NCBI GenBank assembly: GCA_944390285.1
Contig: CALXPN010000002.1
Coordinates: 157,762 to 221,761, forward strand
Direction of reading: 5' to 3'
DNA: 64,000 nt
Origin: an uncultured Clostridia bacterium
Lineage (GTDB): Bacteria; Bacillota; Clostridia; TANB77; CAG-508
In this document: positions 8,174 to 15,565 of the stretch, one piece after another
Numbering within the stretch: the first letter of the stretch is position 1
Layout of the letters: each line of letters starts with the position of its first letter
Notes under the pieces: generated by a model
Told to the model about the DNA's origin: nothing
Database searches by the model: none
The model's input: the letters and a program-made list of their open reading frames with translations, nothing else
Position numbers and translations under genes: made by a program

Positions 8174-10315
8174 CTATCTAAAAGATTCTGTTTCTGTTGA
8201 AGCAGACATATCTTCTGTTACTTCTTGTATGTTCATTCCAAAATATTCTGTCATAATTTCTTTTACAACTTGTGCTGTATAATATCCATGTCCACCTTTT
8301 TCTACCATAACAACTATCGCAATTTCTGGATCTTCATAAGGAGCAAATCCTGCAAACCAAGCTATTACATCTTTTGAATCCTTATTGCTTGAAAGCTCAG
8401 CTGACCCTGTTTTTCCTCCTAATTCTATTGCAAAATCTCTAAATACCGAATATGCTGTTCCTCCTTCTTCTTCTGCAACAGATTTCATTCCTTCTTTAAC
8501 TGCATTAATTGTTTCTGGATTTATATTTTTATCCTCTGTAACTTGTGTTTCAGTACCTAATTTTTTATTTACATATGCATCTATTTCTTCTTTTGAAGCT
8601 TGTGAGCCATTTGAATTTATTACATTTTTTACAATTGACAAATCTATAGGATGACCACCATTTGCTACCATTGAAATATATTTTGCCATTTGTATTGGTG
8701 TAAACGAATTATAACTTTGACCAATTGATGCAGAAGCAGTATATGCTGCTGACCAAACTTCTCCATTTTCTTCTGCCACTTCTCTTGATGCAACTGTTCC
8801 GGTTGATTCTGTAAGCTCAATTCCTGTTCTTCTTCCTAATCCAAAATAATCTGTATATACATTTAAAGTATCTATTCCCATTCTATTACTTACATCAAAG
8901 AAATAATAATTACATGATTTCATTAATGCACCTACTACATTTAATCTTCCATGTCCTCTACCATATTCATTATAATACCAACATGCAGGGTTATTATAAT
9001 TTGGATCATCTGAAACTATAAATCTTCCATTATCATTTATTGTTTCATCTACTGTAACAACTCCAGATTCTAATCCTGCTATTGCTGTAACCATTTTAAA
9101 TATAGAACCAGGAGGATATAATCCTTGTGTTGCTCTACTAAATAATGGTCTTAAAGAACTTGGATCATTATATTCATTATATTTATCCTGTGATATTCCA
9201 TCATAAAATAATGCTGGTTCATAGTCTGGGTAACTTGCCATCGCTAAAATTTCACCTGTTTTTACATTTGTTACTACAACTGCACCACCTTCTGCTGGAT
9301 AAGCATTTCCCCAATATCCTTCTCTTATTTGCATTATATTTCTTTCTAGAGACTCTTCTGCTACTCTTTGAAGATTTGCATCTATTGTAAGAACAACATT
9401 AGCACCTCCTATTGCTTCTTGTGCAGTATATTCACCAGTAACTGTTCCATCTACAGACATATCTATTTGTTTTATTCCATCTTCACCTCTTAAATAGTTC
9501 TCAAACACTTTCTCTATTCCAGATTGACCAACTTTATCATCTGAATCATATTCATGTGTATCTCCTTCTTCTTCAAATTCTTTTTTATTATTATCTGAAA
9601 TTCTTCCCATATAACCAATAATGTGTGAAGCTAAATTTCCAGTATGATAAACTCTAATTGGTTCTACTACTATATTTATACCTGTTAAGTTTTGAGAATT
9701 TTCTTGAAGTTGTACTGCACTTTCTCTTGATATATTATCTGATATTTCAATTGATCTTGTTGTAGAATATCCTATTGTTGTGATTGCATATCTTATTGCT
9801 AAAATTCTTCTAATTTCTTTTACATCTTCACTTTGTATTTGATATTTATCTCTAAATAAATAAAAAGCTTCTTCAGCAGATGCAGTCTCTGGTATATCAT
9901 ATTCTTCTTTCCATTTTGCTAGTTCTTCATCACTTTCAAAATGATATTCAAAAGGTTCTATACTTATTGGAAATGTATCTACATATGAATTACCATTATT
10001 TTCTAGAATTTGTGTCATTAAAGAAATAGAATCATTAAGCTGTGCATCATCTGTTTTTGATTTATACATTTCTAGCGAAAAATTCATTTCAGTACTAACA
10101 AGTACATTTCCACTTCTATCTAAAATACTTCCTCTGGCCGCCTCTATTGTAGCTTCACGTGCAAGTCTAGTATTAGAATCTTCTCTATATTCTGCTCCAT
10201 TTACAATTTGCAAATTAAATAATCTAAATAAAATAATTATACCTACTATATATACAATTGCTATCATTAAATTATATCTAAAATTTGAATTTTCTATCTC
10301 AGTTTTATTTTTCAG
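8174..10315 (-). CDS. mrdA: Penicillin-binding protein 2 (elongation-specific transpeptidase)
   Basis: Class B PBP that cross-links peptidoglycan in the elongasome with RodA, MreC and MreD. There is one N-terminal membrane helix (about residues 17-36), then a pedestal/dimerisation domain, then the transpeptidase domain. The catalytic motifs are SIFK (about 403), SCN (about 465) and KTGSAE (about 633). The first ATG is at 10267, but that leaves almost no cytoplasmic tail. The frame stays open upstream, and an AAGGTGG site sits 4 bases before an in-frame CTG at 10315. This gives 713 residues with a normal basic N-terminus (LKNKTEIENSN). The CTG start is inference; 10267 is the conservative alternative. 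Located between mreD and minC. Confidence 0.93.
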   Translation of the reverse strand: MKNKTEIENSNFRYNLMIAIVYIVGIIILFRLFNLQIVNGAEYREDSNTRLAREATIEAARGSILDRSGNVLVSTEMNFSLEMYKSKTDDAQLNDSISLMTQILENNGNSYVDTFPISIEPFEYHFESDEELAKWKEEYDIPETASAEEAFYLFRDKYQIQSEDVKEIRRILAIRYAITTIGYSTTRSIEISDNISRESAVQLQENSQNLTGINIVVEPIRVYHTGNLASHIIGYMGRISDNNKKEFEEEGDTHEYDSDDKVGQSGIEKVFENYLRGEDGIKQIDMSVDGTVTGEYTAQEAIGGANVVLTIDANLQRVAEESLERNIMQIREGYWGNAYPAEGGAVVVTNVKTGEILAMASYPDYEPALFYDGISQDKYNEYNDPSSLRPLFSRATQGLYPPGSIFKMVTAIAGLESGVVTVDETINDNGRFIVSDDPNYNNPACWYYNEYGRGHGRLNVVGALMKSCNYYFFDVSNRMGIDTLNVYTDYFGLGRRTGIELTESTGTVASREVAEENGEVWSAAYTASASIGQSYNSFTPIQMAKYISMVANGGHPIDLSIVKNVINSNGSQASKEEIDAYVNKKLGTETQVTEDKNINPETINAVKEGMKSVAEEEGGTAYSVFRDFAIELGGKTGSAELSSNKDSKDVIAWFAGFAPYEDPEIAIVVMVEKGGHGYYTAQVVKEIMTEYFGMNIQEVTEDMSASTETESFR

Positions 10316-10343
10316 AGGTCCACCTTCTTTCTGTCCACATTTT

Positions 10344-10878
10344 TTAAAAATATCTTGTTAAAATATTATTTTTCTTAAAATTTCTATCTATTGAATACCC
10401 CAATTTTTGAATAATTGGATATAAAATTATTGATAATAATACATTGTATAATGTTTCTATTAAAACAATCTTAAAAAAGTATAAATATTCTCTTTCAAAT
10501 TCCAATATAATAGAATTTATAAAATATGTCCCAAACTCAAAAATTATTGTAGCTCCTATTACCATAAAAATTATTGTCAATTTATTTTCTTTTGAAAAGT
10601 TTTTATCAAAATAAGATCCTAAATATCCTATAGCACATAACATTATAGCTGTAACTCCTATTGCTTTACCATAAATTAAATCTATAATCAAACCACATAT
10701 AACTCCAAATGATATTCCGGACTGCTTGATTTGCAAAAAGTCCTATGAATAATACATACATTATAAAAAGATTTGGTTTCACTCCAGCAATTGTAAATGT
10801 ACTAAAAATATTAACTTGAAGAAAATATATTATAAAAAAAGTTATTATTAATGCAATTATTATAGAGATTTTTTTCAT
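10344..10878 (-). pseudogene. mreD: mreD with a frameshift (rod shape-determining membrane protein)
   Basis: MreD is a multi-helix membrane protein of the elongasome. Here it is split. Frame one (10878 down to about 10720) encodes the first two helices up to GLFANQAVR. A second frame (about 10736 to 10344) picks up ISFGVICGLIIDLIYG and continues to the normal C-terminus. Removing one base around 10717-10722 joins them as NQAVGISFGVICGL, which reads as an ordinary MreD. Each half is too short alone. The cause is a one-base insertion, either real or an assembly error. Gene order DUF4321-mreC-mreD-PBP2 is preserved and both flanking genes look intact. An essential-type gene would not usually be broken, so I lean towards an error. 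Confidence 0.85.
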
Positions 10879-10914
10879 TTTTTCTCCCTTTGTTTCTTTT
10901 TAATTTGATTTTAA

Positions 10915-11736
10915 TTAATTATTTTTTATTAATAATACAGTATCTACCTTAGAAAAATCTACTGCAGGTTCAACTATAGCATATCTATCTGTAATATTAC
11001 TTGTTGTAATTATTTCCTTTATTGTTCCTATTATAATTCCTTTTGGATAAATTCCTCCGATCCCTGAAGTATATACAGTATCTCCTTGTATTAATTCTGC
11101 ACCAGTAGGAATATATGAAGCTCTTAGTATTTGACTATTCTCCTCAAGAGTTCCTTTACAAATTATACTTTCATTTGTTGTACTAATTGTAGAACTTACT
11201 GTACTCGCTGGATCTATTATTACTTGTACTTTACAAGTTGATTCTTCAACTGAAATTACATGTCCAACTAAACCTTTATCCGCAATTACTGTCATATTTT
11301 CTGTTATACCGTCATTTGATCCAACATTTAAAATTAATGTACTACTAAAATTACTTACATCTTTATTTATAACATAAGCTGGAATTGTATCATAAGACGA
11401 ATATTTTTGTGTTAAATTCATATATGCTTGAAGAGTTGCATTCTCAGCCTTTATCATTTCTAATTCTCTTAATTGTGTTTCAAGTTCGCTATTTTTAGCT
11501 TTTAATTCTTCATTTTCTTTTGTTATACTATCCATATTTGAAAAATAAGTAGAATTTCCTTGAATTTTATTTCCTAAATCTGCAAATACTCTTTGAATTG
11601 GATTTACAATAGAACTCGCTACACTTTCGATATAAGAAAGTTTATTTGTTTCAACATTTGATAAAAAAATCAAAAGTATTAAAATTATTACTGTTATAAT
11701 GCCACCTAATATTTCAGTTTGTTTATTTCTATTCAT
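10915..11736 (-). CDS. mreC: Rod shape-determining protein MreC
   Basis: Protein of 273 residues. It is a bitopic scaffold linking MreB/MreD and PBP2. A short basic N-terminus is followed by a membrane helix (about residues 8-27). A periplasm-side coiled coil follows (about 70-105, ENEELKAKNSELETQLRELE), then the two beta domains (about 110-270), including the conserved VISVEESTCKVQVIIDP and YTSGIGGIYPKGIIIG stretches. Length is normal for Firmicutes. It lies 36 bases before mreD and 29 after the DUF4321 gene, consistent with a single operon. mreB is not in the window. Confidence 0.96.
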   Translation of the reverse strand: MNRNKQTEILGGIITVIILILLIFLSNVETNKLSYIESVASSIVNPIQRVFADLGNKIQGNSTYFSNMDSITKENEELKAKNSELETQLRELEMIKAENATLQAYMNLTQKYSSYDTIPAYVINKDVSNFSSTLILNVGSNDGITENMTVIADKGLVGHVISVEESTCKVQVIIDPASTVSSTISTTNESIICKGTLEENSQILRASYIPTGAELIQGDTVYTSGIGGIYPKGIIIGTIKEIITTSNITDRYAIVEPAVDFSKVDTVLLIKNN

Positions 11737-11765
11737 TAAAATCTTCCTTTCTTTAAAAAATGTTT

Positions 11766-12023
11766 TTAAACTTTTCTATACCAAAAAACAGCTATTGCCA
11801 TACCTATTATACTTGCTATATTTATTCTAAACATACATGAAAAAGAAATTTTAAGTACACTTAAATTTAAAGTAACTGGATCTGCAAGTCCAAAATCTTC
11901 TCCATATGACAACCACCAAAGCCAACTTACTCTGTTTGCTAGTTCTCCTAATAATCCTCCTAATACTAATCCTGATAACATAAATATTAAAAATATCCAA
12001 AAATTTTTTTCTTTTGTTGCCAT
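11766..12023 (-). CDS. DUF4321 small membrane protein
   Basis: Protein of 85 residues with two hydrophobic segments (about 9-28 and 60-80) separated by a Trp-rich loop (VSWLWWLSYGEDFGL). The length, the double helix and the position beside mreC match the DUF4321 family found next to mre genes in Clostridia. Its role is unknown; an accessory part in cell-wall elongation is a guess from context. The start has a GGAGG site 6 bases upstream. First gene of the mre-min operon. Confidence 0.75.
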   Translation of the reverse strand: MATKEKNFWIFLIFMLSGLVLGGLLGELANRVSWLWWLSYGEDFGLADPVTLNLSVLKISFSCMFRINIASIIGMAIAVFWYRKV

Positions 12024-12072
12024 TTTTTACCTCCATTTTTTCTTACGGAAATTTGCATTTTTTTACTGTTAT

Positions 12073-12101
12073 ATTATATATTGATAATAGTATTTTTTCA
12101 A
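12073..12101 (-). promoter_or_regulatory. Promoter of the DUF4321-mre-min operon
   Basis: Reading leftward, TTGAAA (12101-12096) and TATAAT (12078-12073) are spaced by 17 bases. They lie 50 bases before the DUF4321 start. Confidence 0.65.
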
Positions 12102-12180
12102 GTAATTTATTTAAGATTTTTTAATATAATTAATTACATGGAACTATATTTTAAATTATTTTTATTAACATTTATTAACA

Positions 12181-12208
12181 TTTACTTTTTATTTATATGT
12201 TGTATAAT
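12181..12208 (+). promoter_or_regulatory. Possible promoter of the mecA-like gene
   Basis: TTTACT (12181-12186) and TATAAT (12203-12208) have a 16-base spacer, 22 bases before the start codon. The -35 box is weak. A direct repeat of ATTAACATTT precedes it. Confidence 0.4.
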
Positions 12209-12230
12209 TTATTTATATCGGAGGTTGCAA

Positions 12231-12827
12231 ATGAAAATCAACTTATTGAATAAAAATAAAATAAAAATTATGTTTGACTATAAAGAATTAGAAGAAAATA
12301 ATATATCTGTACATTCGTTTTTATCTACTCCTTTAGAAAAACAATCTTTTTTTACAGCAATACTAGATATTGCTAGAGAAGACTTTGGATTTGAATATAC
12401 ATCTTTTCCAATTTTTTATGAAATAATTTCATTTAATAACAAATACTTTATTGTTTTTGTAAAAAAAACAACAGAAGATCAAAATCTAATACATAATTCT
12501 GAATACAGTTCTACTTATACAAAAACTCTTTTTTTTAAATTTAATGACTTAGATACTGTATTTAGTTTTTGTAATAATTTAAAAATATTATTTCCAGAAT
12601 TGAAATTTGATAGTAACTTATATAAATATGAAAATAATTTTTTTTTAAAAGTTGATTTAAAAAAATTTAACACTGAATTACAAAATAAAATAAGTTTAAT
12701 TATTTCTGAATTTGAAGATAAAATAGTTCTTAGTAAATTATCTATGATAAAATTTGAAGAATTTGCAGATATTTTGATAGAAAATAATGCAATATCAGTT
12801 TTAAGTATTTTATCTAGATATAACTAA
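12231..12827 (+). CDS. mecA: MecA-like adaptor protein
   Basis: Protein of 198 residues. In the MecA family the N-terminal domain binds substrates such as ComK or other regulators, and the C-terminal domain docks on ClpC to start degradation. The N-terminal sequence (FDYKELEENNISVHSFLST, then FFTAILDIAREDFGFE) matches the family pattern of a short substrate-binding domain. The remainder shows the alternating strands and helices of the C-terminal domain. The start is the ATG at 12231 with a GGAGG site 6 bases upstream; the frame is open further back but has no start with a ribosome site. The stop codon lies in the left arm of the palindromic element at 12824-13002. ComM and DprA genes elsewhere in the window fit a competence theme, but no comK is visible. 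Confidence 0.8.
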   Translation: MKINLLNKNKIKIMFDYKELEENNISVHSFLSTPLEKQSFFTAILDIAREDFGFEYTSFPIFYEIISFNNKYFIVFVKKTTEDQNLIHNSEYSSTYTKTLFFKFNDLDTVFSFCNNLKILFPELKFDSNLYKYENNFFLKVDLKKFNTELQNKISLIISEFEDKIVLSKLSMIKFEEFADILIENNAISVLSILSRYN

Positions 12828-13002
12828 TATTATAAAATAATAATAAATATCTTAGGGTCAAGCAAATTTTCAAAGAAATTCTAAAAATAGACTTGTCAGC
12901 GCCCTCAAGAATAAACTTGAGATTCCCTAACAAATCTATTTTAAGAATTTCTATATTCAAATTTCTTTCCAAATGATATTTATTATTATTTTATACTATT
13001 AG
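12824..13002. repeat. Palindromic repeat element, long form
   Basis: The ends form an inverted repeat: 12831-12851 matches 12975-12995 perfectly (21 bp) and extends outward 7 bases with one mismatch. The inside carries a further imperfect arm (about 12875-12892 with 12935-12952) and a small CTCAAG/CTTGAG hairpin with a six-base loop. Its outer sequence (CTTAGGGTCAAGC near the left arm, TTTCCAAATGATAT near the right) is shared with the shorter element at 32311-32413. It lies between the convergent genes mecA and the M23 peptidase. Could be a MITE-like element, a structured RNA, or an elaborate shared terminator. Confidence 0.7.
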
Positions 13003-13014
13003 TTAAATCATACA

Positions 13015-13046
13015 AAAAACGAAGAAACAATCTGTTCTTCGTTTTT
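13015..13046 (-). terminator. Terminator of the M23 peptidase gene
   Basis: A perfect 12-bp stem (13015-13026 with 13035-13046) with an eight-base loop and a T-run at the leftward end, 10 bases past the peptidase stop. Confidence 0.85.
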
Positions 13047-13056
13047 ATATTTCTTA

Positions 13057-14037
13057 TTAATATACATAATTTTGTGGATTTTTAGCAACACCATTTACTC
13101 TTACTTCTAAATGTAAATGTGGCCCTGTAGAATTTCCTGTTGAACCTACTGCTGCTATAGTCTCCCCCTGTGAAACAGTTTGTCCTTTACTTACATACAA
13201 TTTACTACAATGGCAATAATATGTTTGAATTGAATTTGTATGTGCTATAATTACCATATTACCATATGAACCTTTGTATCCTGAATAAATTACTGTTCCA
13301 GCTGCAGCAGCTTTTATTGGAGTTCCAGCAGAAGTTGCTATATCCAGACCAGTATGTGTTCCACTTGATCTTCTTCCAAATCTTGAAGTAATTGTTCCAT
13401 TAATTGGTTTAATTAATGCTATTCCTAATGCTGTATTTGTATAATCAACTGTTTTCTTTGTAACAAATTTTGTAGTTGTTATTTTTGGCATTTCTTTATA
13501 TAATGCCGCAACTGCAGTGTTTGTATCAGTAAAATCTTTTAGTTGTGTTTCATATTTTAAAGTATAAGTTATTGTATCTTTATTTTGACTATTTTTATTT
13601 TTTAATTCTTGAACTATTGCTTCTGCTTCTTCATAAGATTGAACATAGTATTTTTCTTCACCATTATCTAGTATAGCATAATACTTATAATAAGGGACTC
13701 CAGAACTAATAACTTTATCAAAAATTTCATTGTCATTTGCAGTAAGCCCTTTTTGCAATAAGCATAAATTGTATTCTGGTAAATTATCAATCTCAACAAA
13801 AGCTACTGTTTTACTATCTCCACTTTTAATATACTCATTAATTTTCTTTTGTAGTCTCCCTCTATCTTCTGTATATCCTATAAATTCTCCATTCAGAGAA
13901 ACGCTATACATTGGTTTATATACAACAAATACTATGAATCCTATAATTGCTAATCCTATTAATAACAGAACAATTAATTTTGTCCAAGTTCTTAAAAAGA
14001 TAACAATATTTCTAAAAATGCTAGTTATTGTTCTCAC
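13057..14037 (-). CDS. M23 family peptidase (LytM-type endopeptidase)
   Basis: Protein of 326 residues with one N-terminal membrane helix (about 17-40) and an extracellular middle region (about 45-195, mixed alpha/beta, unknown). The C-terminal M23 domain carries the zinc-ligand motif HTGLD (about 227) and HLHLEVR (about 309), preceded by SRFGRRSSGTHTG. Such enzymes cut peptidoglycan cross-bridges, and spore formers use many of them in remodelling. All catalytic residues are present, so it is probably active. The start used is the GTG at 14037, although the GGGG directly abuts it. A 29-codon ATG frame at 14110-14021 overlaps the start by 17 bases. Monocistronic, with its own terminator. Confidence 0.88.
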   Translation of the reverse strand: MRTITSIFRNIVIFLRTWTKLIVLLLIGLAIIGFIVFVVYKPMYSVSLNGEFIGYTEDRGRLQKKINEYIKSGDSKTVAFVEIDNLPEYNLCLLQKGLTANDNEIFDKVISSGVPYYKYYAILDNGEEKYYVQSYEEAEAIVQELKNKNSQNKDTITYTLKYETQLKDFTDTNTAVAALYKEMPKITTTKFVTKKTVDYTNTALGIALIKPINGTITSRFGRRSSGTHTGLDIATSAGTPIKAAAAGTVIYSGYKGSYGNMVIIAHTNSIQTYYCHCSKLYVSKGQTVSQGETIAAVGSTGNSTGPHLHLEVRVNGVAKNPQNYVY

Positions 14038-14116
14038 CCCTTTTGTGATAACCTTTTATAAGGTTTTGAAATATTTTTGTAATATTTTTACAAACTTTTA
14101 CATATTTCATGTTTAG

Positions 14117-14143
14117 CTTATAATATTTATAAAATATTGTCAA
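14117..14143 (-). promoter_or_regulatory. Possible promoter of the M23 peptidase gene
   Basis: Reading leftward, a perfect TTGACA (14143-14138) is followed by TATAAG (14122-14117) at a short 15-base spacing. The spacing makes it a weak candidate. Confidence 0.35.
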
Positions 14144-14300
14144 TAGATAAATTTACCAAAATTTTATTAATTTTTTCTTTTTTTATTGAAATACTTTACT
14201 TTTCTTAAATTTTTATTTTTTTCAAAAAATTTTTTATTTTAATTCTTTTATACGGATTGACGCATAAGAAAACTTTTTAATCAATTCAATATTCATTTAT
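14144..14300. other. AT-rich non-coding stretch
   Basis: Between the M23 gene and the coat protein pair. Apart from the candidate promoter to the left and the terminator to the right, I see only AT-rich sequence and no frame with a ribosome site. Confidence 0.5.
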
Positions 14301-14364
14301 AAAAATAAATAGCAAACTATATAGTATAATTTTTATTATTACTATAAGTTTGCTATTTATTTTT
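14301..14364 (-). terminator. Terminator of the coat F gene pair
   Basis: A perfect 18-bp outer stem (14301-14318 with 14347-14364), with an AT-rich inner part that also pairs partly. It lies just past the coat gene stop at 14373 and has runs of A/T on both sides, so it may act in both directions. Confidence 0.8.
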
Positions 14365-14372
14365 ATTTAGAA

Positions 14373-14621
14373 TTATGAATTTGTTACTTCATTTTTAACA
14401 CAAGTAATTTCTTCTTGTGTTGCATTTTGAGCAGGTGTGTAATATCCTTTTGATTCTGCAAGTTTAAATAATTCATATTGAAAACTTTCAGACGAATTTC
14501 TTAAATTTTGAAAAGTTTGTCTTAATTCCATGTTTGCTGTTTCTATAATTGCTCCTTCATAATCTTTTAAACATGATTTTGTTGATGATAAAACATCATT
14601 TACTATTGCTTTTTCTTCCAT
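14373..14621 (-). CDS. Coat F domain spore coat-like protein
   Basis: Protein of 82 residues. The helical core (STKSCLKDYEGAIIETAN, then ELRQTFQNLRNSSESFQYEL, then ESKGYYTPA) matches the coat F (CotF) fold, in which an acidic helix hairpin precedes a GYY motif. Expected to sit in the spore coat or forespore. It lies 9 bases after a smaller partner of the same fold, and the two probably share an operon and may pair. No catalytic residues are expected. Confidence 0.82.
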   Translation of the reverse strand: MEEKAIVNDVLSSTKSCLKDYEGAIIETANMELRQTFQNLRNSSESFQYELFKLAESKGYYTPAQNATQEEITCVKNEVTNS

Positions 14622-14630
14622 ATTAACCTC

Positions 14631-14816
14631 CTAACCTAAAAAAGATATTAATTTTTGTTTTGAATTTAGAGAATCTTGTGCTGCTTTATTTAAAATTTGT
14701 TTTATTTGTGGATCTACTGCTGTATCTGCATAATGAGTAAGTTTTGCATATGAATTCTCCTGCTCACCTATAAAATGACGCAAATTTTGTAATTCCATTT
14801 GATTTAAAGTTCCCAT
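14631..14816 (-). CDS. Small coat F-like partner protein
   Basis: Protein of 61 residues, all helix (LQNLRHFIGEQENSYAKLTHYA, then IKQILNKAAQDSLNSKQKLISFL). The pattern resembles the N-terminal half of coat F or ferritin-like spore proteins and is common as the first gene of a two-gene pair in Clostridia. An AAAGGAAG site lies 7 bases before the ATG. The family call rests on pattern and on the neighbour at 14373. Confidence 0.68.
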   Translation of the reverse strand: MGTLNQMELQNLRHFIGEQENSYAKLTHYADTAVDPQIKQILNKAAQDSLNSKQKLISFLG

Positions 14817-14910
14817 AATTCTTCCTTTCTATAAATTTTTTATTTATTATTTCCAAGAGTTCAATTATTATTCAATTTTTTTAAATATACAATTCAATTT
14901 TTTAAATTCA

Positions 14911-14940
14911 TTGACAAATATACCTTTTTTGTTTTATAAT
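14911..14940 (+). promoter_or_regulatory. Promoter of tRNA-Lys
   Basis: Perfect consensus boxes TTGACA (14911-14916) and TATAAT (14935-14940) with an 18-base spacer, 20 bases before the mature tRNA 5' end. Confidence 0.85.
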
Positions 14941-14960
14941 ATATATTGTGTTTAAGTTAT

Positions 14961-15036
14961 GCGCCATTAGCTCAGTTGGTAGAGCAGTTGACTCTTAATC
15001 AAATGGTCGGAGGTTCGAATCCTCTATGGCGCACCA
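14961..15036 (+). tRNA. tRNA-Lys (anticodon CUU)
   Basis: A complete 76-base cloverleaf with encoded CCA. The acceptor arm GCGCCAT pairs with ATGGCGC. The D arm is GCTC/GAGC. The anticodon loop CTCTTAA places CTT at positions 34-36, reading AAG codons. The T arm carries GGTTCGAATCC. The top pair of the anticodon stem is mismatched (G with A), a minor oddity. It is flanked by a consensus promoter and an intrinsic terminator, so it is a single-gene transcript. Confidence 0.96.
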
Positions 15037-15066
15037 AAACCTCTAGTAAAACTAGAGGTTTTATAT
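15037..15066 (+). terminator. Terminator of tRNA-Lys
   Basis: A ten-bp stem AAACCTCTAG/CTAGAGGTTT with a five-base loop and a T-run directly after the tRNA CCA end. Confidence 0.88.
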
Positions 15067-15197
15067 ATATATTTATTCTTTTCATAATATAATATATTTT
15101 ATTATAAAATATTCTTGCTAACTCTATAGCTTTTTATTATGCTAATATGTTATAATTTATTTATAAATTTAAGTTTTTTATATAAGGAGAATTTAGT

Positions 15198-15491
15198 ATG
15201 GATTATAAAGGATGGTTAGAAAGATATAGGACAAAAAAAATTCTAGATTTAAAAAAACTTTTAACTGATGACGAAATAGAACTTTTGAAAAAATTAGGAT
15301 TAGAAATTGAAGATAAAATATACACAGAACAAGAATTTGATTTAATAGATGATGAACTTTGTTCTTATTATAGAGAAGATGGTTATACAGAAGAAGAATT
15401 AGCTGTTACAAAAGAGCTTCCTAAAGATGTCTCTTTTGAAGAATATAATAAACTTCTTGAAAAATTTTATAATATTGCAGCAAGTATTTAA
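15198..15491 (+). CDS. Hypothetical small acidic protein (97 aa)
   Basis: A charged, mostly helical protein without membrane segments (LKKLLTDDEIELLKKLGLEIEDKIYTEQEFD, then YYREDGYTEEEL). The start ATG has an AAGGAG site 8 bases upstream, and the gene has its own terminator at 15501-15542. Codon use is like its neighbours. I do not recognise the family; it is probably cytosolic. A TATAAT-like box lies near 15149, but no convincing -35 is visible. Confidence 0.72.
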   Translation: MDYKGWLERYRTKKILDLKKLLTDDEIELLKKLGLEIEDKIYTEQEFDLIDDELCSYYREDGYTEEELAVTKELPKDVSFEEYNKLLEKFYNIAASI

Positions 15492-15500
15492 TTTTAGCAA

Positions 15501-15542
15501 AAAAGAAATCCCCAAATTGTAAAAATATTGGGGATTTCTTTT
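15501..15542. terminator. Bidirectional terminator between convergent genes
   Basis: A perfect 15-bp stem (15501-15515 with 15528-15542) with a GGGG/CCCC core, A-run on the left and T-run on the right. It serves both the small hypothetical gene and ftsH. Confidence 0.9.
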
Positions 15543-15565
15543 AGTATTTAATTAGATTTTGAGGT

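Noticed and set aside
14021-14110. 29-codon ATG frame overlapping the start of the M23 peptidase gene
   Set aside because: It could be a leader peptide, but it has no ribosome site or conserved sequence to support it.
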